DNA of 64,000 bases, taken from the NCBI RefSeq assembly GCF_007673525.1, contig NZ_VDZU01000001.1, positions 3,259,911-3,323,910 of the forward strand. Reading direction: 5' to 3'. How positions within the stretch are numbered: position 1 is the first letter of the stretch; every line of letters starts with the position of its first letter. Positions 29,042 through 36,903 of the stretch are shown here, piece by piece. The notes below the pieces were generated by a model, which did not search any database, was not told the DNA's origin, and worked only from the letters and a program-made list of their open reading frames with translations. A program made the position numbers and the translations under genes. Source of the stretch: Fictibacillus phosphorivorans (GTDB lineage: Bacteria > Bacillota > Bacilli > Bacillales > Fictibacillaceae).

Positions 29042-30394
29042 TTACCCAGTGAACACTTCACCATCTGGATATCTAATATTATCTTTTGTTTGTTTAGCAA
29101 GACTGAACGCCAGTGTTAACGGTCCTAATTTACCGAAAACCATTACCACACAGATTACAATTTTCCCGATGACTGTTAGATCTGGGGTCAGACCCATACT
29201 TAATCCAACTGTTCCAAAGGCAGACACAACTTCAAACACGATCACCATGAATGAAGTATCTTTCTGAACATATGTGATAATAAATAATGCGGCAAAAATG
29301 AACAGGATAGATATGGTTGTGATCGCAAGAGCCCTGTATACCACTGCATTTCGAATGGTTCTTTTCATAAGCACTGTATCATCTTTACCTTTTAAGAATG
29401 CTGCAACCGTAAAGATAATGACGACAAACGTTGTCAGCTTGATTCCTCCACCAGTTGAAGTACTCCCCGCTCCAACAAACATCAGTAGAATCATCAATAG
29501 AGATGTATCTGGATTGATCGCCGTCATATCAATCGAGTTAAATCCTGCTGTTCTTGGTGAAATCCCTTGGAAGTAAGAAGCCCAAAATTGTTCCGCCCCT
29601 GAAAGCATTCCAATCGTCTTAGGATTGTTGAACTCAAAAAGATAGAAAAACAAGATCGCAACAACATTGATTATCAATGTTGATAGCAACATCACTTTAG
29701 AATGCAGTGAGAGTGTTTTCCACCGGCGGCTTACCCATATATCGACTAATACTGTAAACCCTATTCCACCCGTTATAATGAGAAACGAAATGACAAGGTT
29801 CATCATCGGATCTCCTACATAACCCATCAAACCATCAGACCAGAGGGAGAAACCAGCATTATTATAAGCCGATATGACGTGGAATATGCTGTAATAAATC
29901 CCTTTGCTCACACCTAAATCCGGCACAAGTCTTAATGATAACAAGAAAATGGCAATGATCTGAATACCGATTGAAAATATAAAGAGATTCCGAACTAATC
30001 GAATTACTCCGCCAATAGAAGGCTGGTTTAGTGCTTCTTGCATCAATACACGTTGTTTGATAGAAATTTTTCTTCCCATCATAATAACGACGAGTGACGC
30101 AAATGACATGACCCCAAGTCCTCCGATTTGGATTAAAAACAAGATAACGATCTCACCAAACAAGGTAAACGTAGAGCCAGGATCAACTGTAGCTAAGCCT
30201 GTTACTGTTGCTGCTGAAGTAGCAATAAAAAATGCATCTACCCAAGATAACGTTTCTTCATGAGCAACAGGGAGCTTTAACAAACACATGCCAACAAAAA
30301 TGAGAAATAAAAATAGCAACGCTAAAAACTGAGGAGGGTTCAATTTAATTGGGTTATGCAAAAAACGTTTATGCTTTCTGACATGTAGTGCCAA
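29042..30394 (-). CDS. ktrB: Potassium uptake channel subunit KtrB (450 aa)
   Basis: Membrane subunit of the Ktr K+ uptake system, TrkH/KtrB family, with four pore repeats. Selectivity-filter regions are seen as ATVTGLATVDPGSTFT, SAYNNAGFSL, SPRTAGFNSIDM and SAFGTVGLSMGL, each with the conserved Gly. The last residues fit a short C-terminal tail. It lies three bases after ktrA in one operon under a c-di-AMP riboswitch, which favours KtrB over the stand-alone KtrD. Confidence 0.92.
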   Translation of the reverse strand: MALHVRKHKRFLHNPIKLNPPQFLALLFLFLIFVGMCLLKLPVAHEETLSWVDAFFIATSAATVTGLATVDPGSTFTLFGEIVILFLIQIGGLGVMSFASLVVIMMGRKISIKQRVLMQEALNQPSIGGVIRLVRNLFIFSIGIQIIAIFLLSLRLVPDLGVSKGIYYSIFHVISAYNNAGFSLWSDGLMGYVGDPMMNLVISFLIITGGIGFTVLVDIWVSRRWKTLSLHSKVMLLSTLIINVVAILFFYLFEFNNPKTIGMLSGAEQFWASYFQGISPRTAGFNSIDMTAINPDTSLLMILLMFVGAGSTSTGGGIKLTTFVVIIFTVAAFLKGKDDTVLMKRTIRNAVVYRALAITTISILFIFAALFIITYVQKDTSFMVIVFEVVSAFGTVGLSMGLTPDLTVIGKIVICVVMVFGKLGPLTLAFSLAKQTKDNIRYPDGEVFTG

Positions 30395-30397
30395 GGC

Positions 30398-31054
30398 TTA
30401 CACTTCCTCATCCTCAAATCGGTTTAGATCTTCGTTCCGACCGATCACGACAAGTATATCTCCATATTGAAGAGATACATCAGCGATCGGTGAAACGAGA
30501 ATCTCATCTCCACGTTTGATAGCCACGATATTACATCCATAGCGTGCACGAACATCAAGATCTGTTAAGGTCCGGTTTACGAGCTTATCTGTTACACCTA
30601 TTTCTACAATACTGTGTTCATGTGATAGCTCGATAAAATCTATAATCTTTTCAGAAGAAATAAGTTGGGCAACGCGCAGCGCCATATCACGTTCTGGATG
30701 GATAATACGGTCTGCTCCTAGCTTTTCCAACACTTTATGATGATAGTCATTTTGTGCTTTAACCCAAACTTTTTGAACGCCTGCTTCTTTTAGAAGTAAA
30801 GTGGTTAGAATGCTCGCTTGAATGTCTTCTCCGATCGATACGATGACTTGAGTAAAATTACGAATTCCTAACGACTTCATCACGTTCTCATCAGTAGAGT
30901 TTGCTTGAACAGCTTGAGTCGCTATGGTAGCAAACTCATTTACTCTTTCCATATCTTTATCTATAGCTAAAACATCATAGCCCATCGTGGCAAATTCTCG
31001 ACAGATGCTGCCACCAAAACGTCCTAGCCCAATAACTGCAAATTGTTTTTTCAT
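30398..31054 (-). CDS. ktrA: Ktr potassium uptake regulatory subunit KtrA (218 aa)
   Basis: Cytosolic gating ring of KtrB: an RCK_N domain with the nucleotide loop GLGRFGGSICREFATMG and acidic AIDKDMERV that binds ATP/ADP, then an RCK_C domain (residues about 140-218) that in this family binds c-di-AMP and is inhibited by it. WVKAQNDYHHKVLEKLGADRIIHPE is close to KtrA. Expression and activity of the pair would therefore both respond to c-di-AMP. Confidence 0.92.
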   Translation of the reverse strand: MKKQFAVIGLGRFGGSICREFATMGYDVLAIDKDMERVNEFATIATQAVQANSTDENVMKSLGIRNFTQVIVSIGEDIQASILTTLLLKEAGVQKVWVKAQNDYHHKVLEKLGADRIIHPERDMALRVAQLISSEKIIDFIELSHEHSIVEIGVTDKLVNRTLTDLDVRARYGCNIVAIKRGDEILVSPIADVSLQYGDILVVIGRNEDLNRFEDEEV

Positions 31055-31142
31055 TATGGTCTCCCCTTAAAATCCATGAAGTTTTTACTTCGTTGTTTTC
31101 TAGCCTTGCTGGTTAAGAGGCTTACAAATTTAAGTAAAAAAA

Positions 31143-31342
31143 CGCAAAAAAAGACCACACAAAAAAGCGGGTCCGGTTTTCCACCAAATTGACCTCTCCA
31201 GTGACATGACGCTTACGGGGTTAGCTGTCGGATTAGGGAATGGAGTATCCCTTTTTGCAAATAGAGCAAAATTCACCCCAAAAGATTGGTTCCCCCGTTT
31301 TACAGTAGTTTAACTATAAAAATAACTGTAAATTCAGCGATC
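31143..31342 (-). ncRNA. ydaO-yuaA class c-di-AMP riboswitch upstream of ktrA
   Basis: On the minus strand the class landmarks occur in order: GATCGCTGAA at the 5' end, CGGGGGAACC, GGGGTGAAT, GGGATA...TTCCCTAATCCG, CAGCTAACCCCGTAAGCG. A terminator follows, GACCCGC pairing with GTGTGGTC (31153-31174), then T8 at 31145-31152. High c-di-AMP would stop transcription before ktrA. This explains almost the whole 31055-31427 gap. Confidence 0.92.
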
Positions 31343-31371
31343 TAAAGCCTGCTAAATTTCGAATTACATAT

Positions 31372-31400
31372 ACTGTAATCCTCTCTCTTTTAAATGTCAA
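31372..31400 (-). promoter_or_regulatory. Sigma-A promoter of riboswitch-ktrAB
   Basis: TTGACA, 17 bp, TACAGT on the minus strand, about 30 nt before the aptamer. Confidence 0.72.
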
Positions 31401-31427
31401 TCCATTTTTTACGTGTTAACAAATACT

Positions 31428-32210
31428 TTACATTTTGCCTGAAAATTGAAGGATTAATACAACGATTCCAATCAACCACACATAAATAGCAAATCCTTTT
31501 AACGTGCCGGTTTGAAGAAGTTTAATCATCCACTTTACTGCCACATATCCAAACAGAGCTGACGCTAAAGTACCGATTAATAATGCTGAATAAGAGATCG
31601 GCGGATGTGCCCCAGTAAATAGATCTTTTGATTGTAAGACAACACCACCCGCAATAGATGGAATAGATAGTAGGAATGAAAAATAAGCAGCAGCTTTTTT
31701 ATCGATCTTACAAAAGAGAGCTGCTGCAATCGTTAGACCTGATCGTGAAATAGCTGGAAGAATCGCTGCTCCTTGAAACGTTCCGATCACAAGTGCATCT
31801 CGTATTGAAATATCCTCTATTCCTTTGTATCCATTGCGTTTATATGAATCAGCCCACCAAAGCAAAAAACCTGTAATGAGAAACTCCCATCCAACAGTGA
31901 TTCCCGTTTTTGAGATATCTTCAAAAAAATCTTTAAATGCTAGTCCTATAATAGCGGTTGGAATCGTTCCAGCGATAAGCAGAACTCCCGTTTTGCTGAA
32001 GGGTCTTTTTATGACTTCCAGAATTTCTCTCCAATACACCGTCATCACGGCAATAAGTGTTCCAATGTGAAGCATGCTATCAAGAAACAATCCGGCTTCT
32101 TCTAGCTGAAACACTTGCCTGCCAAGCAACAGATGACCAGTAGAACTTACAGGTAAAAATTCTGTTACTCCTTGCACAATGCCCAATATTAATGCCTCAA
32201 GCCACTCCAT
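31428..32210 (-). CDS. uppP: Undecaprenyl-diphosphate phosphatase UppP/BacA (260 aa)
   Basis: Membrane phosphatase that recycles undecaprenyl diphosphate to the monophosphate carrier for wall synthesis and gives bacitracin tolerance. The catalytic motifs are intact: GIVQGVTEFLPVSSTGHLLL near the N-terminus (Glu and Ser) and LPAISRSGLTIAAAL (the PGxSRSG-like motif, here with Ala for Gly) mid-protein. Its Shine-Dalgarno GAGGGGG lies in the 3' arm of a perfect hairpin, see next entry. It follows cls by 107 nt on the same strand. Confidence 0.94.
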   Translation of the reverse strand: MEWLEALILGIVQGVTEFLPVSSTGHLLLGRQVFQLEEAGLFLDSMLHIGTLIAVMTVYWREILEVIKRPFSKTGVLLIAGTIPTAIIGLAFKDFFEDISKTGITVGWEFLITGFLLWWADSYKRNGYKGIEDISIRDALVIGTFQGAAILPAISRSGLTIAAALFCKIDKKAAAYFSFLLSIPSIAGGVVLQSKDLFTGAHPPISYSALLIGTLASALFGYVAVKWMIKLLQTGTLKGFAIYVWLIGIVVLILQFSGKM

Positions 32211-32212
32211 AA

Positions 32213-32266
32213 AAAATCCCCCTCACCTAACACGGTCTCGTACAACCTATTCCTGAGGGGGATTTT
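32213..32266 (-). promoter_or_regulatory. uppP: Hairpin that hides the uppP ribosome binding site
   Basis: In the transcript AAAATCCCCCTCA (32254-32266) pairs perfectly over 13 bp with TGAGGGGGATTTT (32213-32225) around a 28-nt loop. The 3' arm contains the Shine-Dalgarno and is followed by T and the ATG at 32210. It can act as the cls terminator, as a translational block of uppP, or both. Confidence 0.7.
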
Positions 32267-32317
32267 CTATTCTTGTTTTTTTATTGCGTTATAGCCATAT
32301 CAGGCAACCAGCTGAGA

Positions 32318-33820
32318 TTAGAGAACACCAGAGAACAGACGAGCAAACGATTCTTTTGTCCGTTCCCACAAACCTCTTTTGTAAAATTCAACAGGCTTCA
32401 CTTTTACAGATTCCACCATATCTTCTTCGTATTGCACTACAAGATCATGAACAGATGCTGTATTCAGTAAGAACACGTTCACTTCAAAGTTAAGGTGAAA
32501 ACTTCTCATGTCCATATTGGCAGTACCGATCGAAGCAGTATCACCATCGATAATGATTACCTTTTGATGGAGGAATCCTTTTTTGTAGGAATAGATCTCT
32601 ATTCCTGCACGCAAAAGCTCTGGAAAATAGGAGCGCGTCGCATATTGCGTCAAGAATCCATCGTTGATCTCAGGAACCAGTAATCGAACCTGTACTCCTT
32701 TTTTTGCTGCCACTCTCAATGCCGTTCTAATCGCTTCATTTGGAACAAAATATGGCGTTGCGATCCAGATGGATTTCTCTGCACATGAGATCAAAGAATA
32801 GAATAGATCACTCATGATCCCAAGCTGGGTGTCCGGACCACTTGCTACAACATGAACGGTTCCGTCTCCTTCAGCAGGGTATGCGGTTGTAAGGTGATTA
32901 TCTTCTAATAGATCTTCTCCACAAACATATTCCCAATCCATTAAGAAGATCGCATGAAGAACTTGAACAGCTTCTCCTTCCATAACCATATGTGTATCGC
33001 GCCAGAAACCAATTTCAGGATCTTCTCCTAAATATTCGACGCCTACATTCAAGCCTCCAACAAATCCAACCTTTCCATCGATTATTATAATCTTCCGATG
33101 GTTTCTGAAATTAAGTTTCTGATTAAAAAAGCCATATCGAACAGGTAGGAATGCTTCCACTAAGATTCCTGCTTTTTTCATTCTGTCGATGTCATATTGC
33201 TGAAGAGAAAGACTTCCTATTCCATCAAACAAAAATCTAACTTTTACACCTTCATTGGCTTTTTTTATTAAAAGGTCAATAATGTCTTTGCCAAGGCGAT
33301 CTGAACGAAAGATATAATACTGAATATGTATATACTCCTTGGCTTCTTCTAGTCTCGCAAAGATTTCAGGAAACGTCTCTTGGCCATTCTTTAAAATTTT
33401 TGAACTTGTTTTTCTGTTTAATCGCGTTAGGGTAATGTGGTGAGCGTGTGTTGCAAAACACTGCTGATGCCTTTTCAAATCACTAAAGTCTGGTTTTTCT
33501 TCTTGTTTAGCTACTCGGATCCATTCGTCCCTGTCTTTTTTTCTTTTAGATTTAAATAGATGACCTTTTAGATAAAGCTGACCCGAGTACAGATAGAACA
33601 TATAACCGATAAACGGAAACAGAATCAATACATAAATCCATAGAAGTGTATGTTGAGCTGTTCTGTTCTCAAGCATAAGCGAATAAATCGTATAAAGAAT
33701 CACTGCGATGTAAAGGAGCCCAAAAACCGTTTTGATTACTACATATCCTTCTGCAAAGAAAACGATGTATAAACAGACAAGTAATAATAGTGTGAGGAAG
33801 AATTCCCATATTCGTTTCAT
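32318..33820 (-). CDS. cls: Cardiolipin synthase (500 aa)
   Basis: Membrane phospholipase-D-type enzyme that joins two phosphatidylglycerols to cardiolipin. Two N-terminal helices (about 5-25 and 35-60) precede two PLD domains, each with an HKD motif: NHRKIIIIDGKVGFVGGLN and LHQKVIIIDGDTASIGTANMD. The ATG at 33820 is seven bases after AAAGGAG; a longer frame to 33841 has no site. Length is normal. Confidence 0.93.
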   Translation of the reverse strand: MKRIWEFFLTLLLLVCLYIVFFAEGYVVIKTVFGLLYIAVILYTIYSLMLENRTAQHTLLWIYVLILFPFIGYMFYLYSGQLYLKGHLFKSKRKKDRDEWIRVAKQEEKPDFSDLKRHQQCFATHAHHITLTRLNRKTSSKILKNGQETFPEIFARLEEAKEYIHIQYYIFRSDRLGKDIIDLLIKKANEGVKVRFLFDGIGSLSLQQYDIDRMKKAGILVEAFLPVRYGFFNQKLNFRNHRKIIIIDGKVGFVGGLNVGVEYLGEDPEIGFWRDTHMVMEGEAVQVLHAIFLMDWEYVCGEDLLEDNHLTTAYPAEGDGTVHVVASGPDTQLGIMSDLFYSLISCAEKSIWIATPYFVPNEAIRTALRVAAKKGVQVRLLVPEINDGFLTQYATRSYFPELLRAGIEIYSYKKGFLHQKVIIIDGDTASIGTANMDMRSFHLNFEVNVFLLNTASVHDLVVQYEEDMVESVKVKPVEFYKRGLWERTKESFARLFSGVL

Positions 33821-34050
33821 GCACGTGCTCCTTTTTACCAATCTTCTCTTTTCTCTCTTTTATTCCCTTCCCCTTATAAATAAAACAAAGGGATTCTCTC
33901 TTTTTATACCATTTTTTTATAGGGTTTGCAGATTTGACGACTGTTATGAAATTAAGTATTGTTTTAATCATTCGAAACGGTTTTTTTGTACGCATTGGAT
34001 TGTTATACAGACGCTTCAGAAATTTACGGGGCCAATCGGTGGTGAATTTT

Positions 34051-34134
34051 GAATTGGACAGATTATGTGACCAATCCGACAGATTAATCTTCAAATCGGA
34101 CAGATTCACTAGTCAATTGGACAAATTATCGTCA
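34051..34134 (-). repeat. Array B2: four degenerate 21-bp repeats, inverted relative to B1
   Basis: Units begin at 34051, 34072, 34093 and 34114 on the plus strand with the core GGACAGATT; read on the minus strand they show AATCTGTCC as in array B1. The period is exactly 21 bp. The 33821-34050 interval upstream holds the cls leader and a possible plus-strand promoter (TTGACG, 17 bp, TATTGT, from 33934) but no gene. Confidence 0.85.
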
Positions 34135-34178
34135 TTAACAGGAAAACGGCGCCCATGCACAGACTCCTCTATGGCACT

Positions 34179-34304
34179 TACTGTCGACTTTTACGAAAAT
34201 ACTGTCCACTTTTTGAGTTTTACTGTCCACTTTCGCTAATTTACTGTCCACTTTTGTAGATTTACTGTCCACTCTCCTATTTTTACTATCCACATTAATT
34301 TTAA
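34179..34304 (+). repeat. Array C: six degenerate 21-bp repeats facing B2
   Basis: Units begin at 34179, 34200, 34221, 34242, 34263 and 34284, exactly 21 bp apart, each starting TACTGTCCACTTT with a variable AT-rich tail. The core CTGTCCA is the same as in family B but on the opposite strand to B2, giving a head-to-head pair around 34135-34178. The array stops 19 bases before the spoIIP terminator. Confidence 0.9.
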
Positions 34305-34322
34305 GCAAAATTAGAAACATAT

Positions 34323-34361
34323 AAAAAAGCTCCAGAGGTTATCACCACCTCTAGAGCCTTT
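34323..34361 (-). terminator. Terminator after spoIIP
   Basis: GGCTCTAGAGGT pairs with ACCTCTGGAGC(T) and is followed by T6 on the minus strand. Confidence 0.88.
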
Positions 34362-34366
34362 CAACA

Positions 34367-35518
34367 TTATTCAGCTTTCGCTCCATTTTCTTTCCAATAG
34401 TATTCAGCAACTGCTTCAGCAACTGCTTCAGCACTTCTGTACAACTCATCCATGTTGTTATCCACTCCGCCAAACTCAATGAGCAGAGCATGATCAGAAA
34501 GGTCTTGATTATAAACCCCATTTCCCTGAGTTTTATTTTTTCCGATGACCCCGCGGCTTAAACCAGGGTATTTTTTATCTAAGATCGCGTTGATCTCTTG
34601 CGCTGCTTTTTGGTTATTCTCAAAATTAGGATTCGCTTTACCGATAACGAATAACGTACGTGCGTATGACTTCCCATTGATTTCTGTTGTTGTAGACTTT
34701 CCTCTCATTGAATCTCGATGCAGATCAAAGATTAAATCAATATCTTTGTTGCTCGCCATCGCACTTTGAACCAGTGTTCGTGACATCGGATAGCTCTTTC
34801 TATAGTCTGTGTTATTCTTCCTCAAAAGCTCCGTCATGTTTGTCATATCGACGGATGTTCCAATTCCTCTCGCCTCTAATTCCTCACCGAGTTTTTTCCC
34901 TACCATTGTGATGTTTACTTTAGAATGAATAGCATGATCGGGATTCGTAACTCCTTTTAAGTGAGGCAGAAATGATTCCCAACTGTGCGAATGATAGATA
35001 TATGCGATTTTCTTTCCACTCGTTGTTTGACCTGGCGGATTCTCTGAATCAGAAGGATCCGGATCTTCCAAACGTTCGATATCTTGAACTTCTGCATCTT
35101 CTCCACTTAAGAGGAGTTCCATCGGCGGCGGAGATTCGTAAGCAAGGTTTGTGTAATCTGTTCCTTCTCCAGCAACAATGATCGTTGAATCATAGAGCGC
35201 AAAACCTGGAAGTTCGTTTCCTAATAGACTCCGGATATCACCAGGCTTTATGCTTGTAGTCAATTCGAACAAAACACTCGATAAAGCCGGCGGTTCACTT
35301 TCTTTTGGAAGCTCCTGCGTAAAATATCGATTTTCCCAACCTATGAAATACACAAGTGCTTCACCTGAAAATTCCGTTAACCACTTATGCATGGTTGATG
35401 AACTTAGCCGATATTTGTGCTCAAAGGATGTGATAAAGCTAGTGGCTACAACAATAAATAGCATGGCGCCTGCAAGTAATAAAGGTAAACGCTTCATATT
35501 CAATTGCGGGGTAAACAT
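34367..35518 (-). CDS. spoIIP: Stage II sporulation protein P (383 aa)
   Basis: Membrane-anchored peptidoglycan amidase/endopeptidase that, with SpoIID and SpoIIM, drives engulfment of the forespore. One N-terminal helix (about 12-30) is followed by a linker and the amidase domain with YIYHSHSWESF (metal His and Glu), DLHRDS and LIEFGGVDNNMDE. GGAGG is seven bases before the ATG. A CATAGGAT element about 40 nt upstream resembles a sigma-E -10. In B. subtilis spoIIP follows gpr; gpr is not present here, so this may be a relocated gene or a paralog. Confidence 0.88.
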   Translation of the reverse strand: MFTPQLNMKRLPLLLAGAMLFIVVATSFITSFEHKYRLSSSTMHKWLTEFSGEALVYFIGWENRYFTQELPKESEPPALSSVLFELTTSIKPGDIRSLLGNELPGFALYDSTIIVAGEGTDYTNLAYESPPPMELLLSGEDAEVQDIERLEDPDPSDSENPPGQTTSGKKIAYIYHSHSWESFLPHLKGVTNPDHAIHSKVNITMVGKKLGEELEARGIGTSVDMTNMTELLRKNNTDYRKSYPMSRTLVQSAMASNKDIDLIFDLHRDSMRGKSTTTEINGKSYARTLFVIGKANPNFENNQKAAQEINAILDKKYPGLSRGVIGKNKTQGNGVYNQDLSDHALLIEFGGVDNNMDELYRSAEAVAEAVAEYYWKENGAKAE

Positions 35519-35649
35519 GTATAGCCCTCCACTTCTGTTGACGTTTCTATCACATCCTATGCAGTGAAGAATTTAAATAGAATCCAATCTATGAAAAAAT
35601 AATAGAGAACTTCTCTACGACTCATTTTACTAATACTTTCTAAGGCACA

Positions 35650-35674
35650 AAAAAAACCAGTTCCTCAACTGGTT
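35650..35674 (-). terminator. Terminator overlapping the MarR stop codon
   Basis: AACCAGTT and AACTGGTT pair around a 4-nt loop containing the TGA, then T8 on the minus strand. Confidence 0.85.
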
Positions 35675-36132
35675 TGTGTTGTAAAGACGATCTCGTCTGG
35701 GTCTGTATGATTGCCACTTGCAAGCTTTTCGTAAATATCAATAAAAATACCTAATTCTTCTTGTGATAAGTGATTAAGATAGCTGCTTATAGAATTAACT
35801 CTCTCACTTTCAGCCTCTCGTAAAATTTCATGTCCTTCGTCAGTAATCTCTAAATATACAATTCGACGGTCTAAGTCACTACGGTAACGACTCACAAATC
35901 CACGCTTGTACAAACGATCCGCACCAACAGTTATCGCACTTGGTTTTACACCCATATAGTCAGCCAATTTTGAAACGGTCCATTTATTTCTAATACACAA
36001 CGTCTTCAAAAGTACAAACTGTGTTTTCGTTAACTCCTTTTCTATAGCAATTTCCGGGTGTAAACGCTTTGACACAATGTAATGCACTTTCTCCAATCTC
36101 TCCACATAGGACTTCAAATCCTTATTCCCCAT
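35665..36132 (-). CDS. MarR-family transcriptional regulator (155 aa)
   Basis: Winged-helix dimeric regulator. The core FVLLKTLCIRNKWTVSKLADYMGVKPSAITVGADRLYKRGFVSRYRSDLDRRIVYLEITDEG shows the helix-turn-helix and the Asp-Arg of the wing. It is transcribed away from the HTH/MFS cluster, so it could control that cluster, itself, or both; no separate palindrome for it was identified beyond repeated GTATAAT elements near 36160. The ligand is unknown. Confidence 0.88.
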   Translation of the reverse strand: MGNKDLKSYVERLEKVHYIVSKRLHPEIAIEKELTKTQFVLLKTLCIRNKWTVSKLADYMGVKPSAITVGADRLYKRGFVSRYRSDLDRRIVYLEITDEGHEILREAESERVNSISSYLNHLSQEELGIFIDIYEKLASGNHTDPDEIVFTTQTS

Positions 36133-36237
36133 ACTATGAACCTCCAGCCTCTAAGTTGTAATGCGAATATTATACTAACATTATACAAGAATTTTCATAA
36201 CATTTGAACTATTATTTACAAATAATGTGTAAAAGAG

Positions 36238-36289
36238 TTGACGACTTGCATATAAATAGGATATATTACGTTCAAATATATTTGAACGT
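36238..36289 (+). promoter_or_regulatory. Promoter with perfect 22-bp palindromic operator
   Basis: TTGACG (36238-36243), 18 bp, TATATT (36262-36267), directly followed by a perfect 22-bp palindrome at 36268-36289 with half site ACGTTCAAATA. The palindrome covers the expected transcription start and ends 16 nt before the start codon of the HTH gene. Confidence 0.85.
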
Positions 36290-36305
36290 TTCAGGAGTGT
36301 TGAAC

Positions 36306-36902
36306 ATGCAGGAAATTTATCATATACGCGAAGTTGAGCAATTAAAGGTAATCTCTGACCCGTTGCGTATCAAAATCCTATGGGAGATATTAGAGGAAGC
36401 TAAGACAGGAAAGATCTTATCAGACTTATTAGAAGTTCCAGCACCAAAGATTCATTACCACCTTAAGGAACTTGAACGTGTAGGTTTAATTAACGTCGAG
36501 AGAACAGAAGAAAAGAATGGCATTATACAAAAGTTCTACAGACCTGTAGCTCACTCATTTTCGATTGCCGAAATATTGCCCGATCAACGTCATGCTGTAA
36601 GAGATGAACTTTCAGATGCATTAAAAGAAAATATATTAGTTTCTCTTGATAAGACAAAATCTATGGTTCGCAAATTAGATCCTGAAATACTGGCTTACTC
36701 AGATTCTCCTCTTAAATTTGGTTATAGACATGTAAAACTTTCTTCCGATCAAGTAAAACTGTTACATGACAAGGCAAAAGAAATATCTGACTTAATCTCA
36801 GAATTTAAGAAGAATGAAAGTGACGATGGTGAGATCTATCACTACTTTATGCTCTCTTTTCCTTTGAAAGACACACCTTATCCTGAAGAGGAGTTAGAGT
36901 AA
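36306..36902 (+). CDS. ArsR-like winged-helix regulator (198 aa)
   Basis: An N-terminal HTH of the ArsR/HTH_20 type: VEQLKVISDPLRIKILWEIL, LEVPAPKIHYHLKELERVGLINVERT, followed by a C-terminal ligand or dimer domain of about 110 residues of unknown specificity. The ATG at 36306 is eight bases after AGGAG; the long upstream extension to 36204 runs through the promoter and is rejected. It is followed at once by an MFS gene and is presumably an autorepressor that controls efflux through the palindrome upstream. Confidence 0.85.
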   Translation: MQEIYHIREVEQLKVISDPLRIKILWEILEEAKTGKILSDLLEVPAPKIHYHLKELERVGLINVERTEEKNGIIQKFYRPVAHSFSIAEILPDQRHAVRDELSDALKENILVSLDKTKSMVRKLDPEILAYSDSPLKFGYRHVKLSSDQVKLLHDKAKEISDLISEFKKNESDDGEIYHYFMLSFPLKDTPYPEEELE

Positions 36903-36903
36903 G

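Noticed and set aside
33934..34239. Plus-strand frame of 101 codons through array B2
   Set aside because: TTG start with poor site; the repeat-derived LDRL-type heptads follow from the DNA period, not from protein constraint.
34135..34320. Minus-strand reading frame with heptad-like VDSK repeats
   Set aside because: The 7-residue period is only the translation of the 21-bp DNA repeat (array C). There is no ribosome binding site, and the frame ends in the neighbouring array gap.
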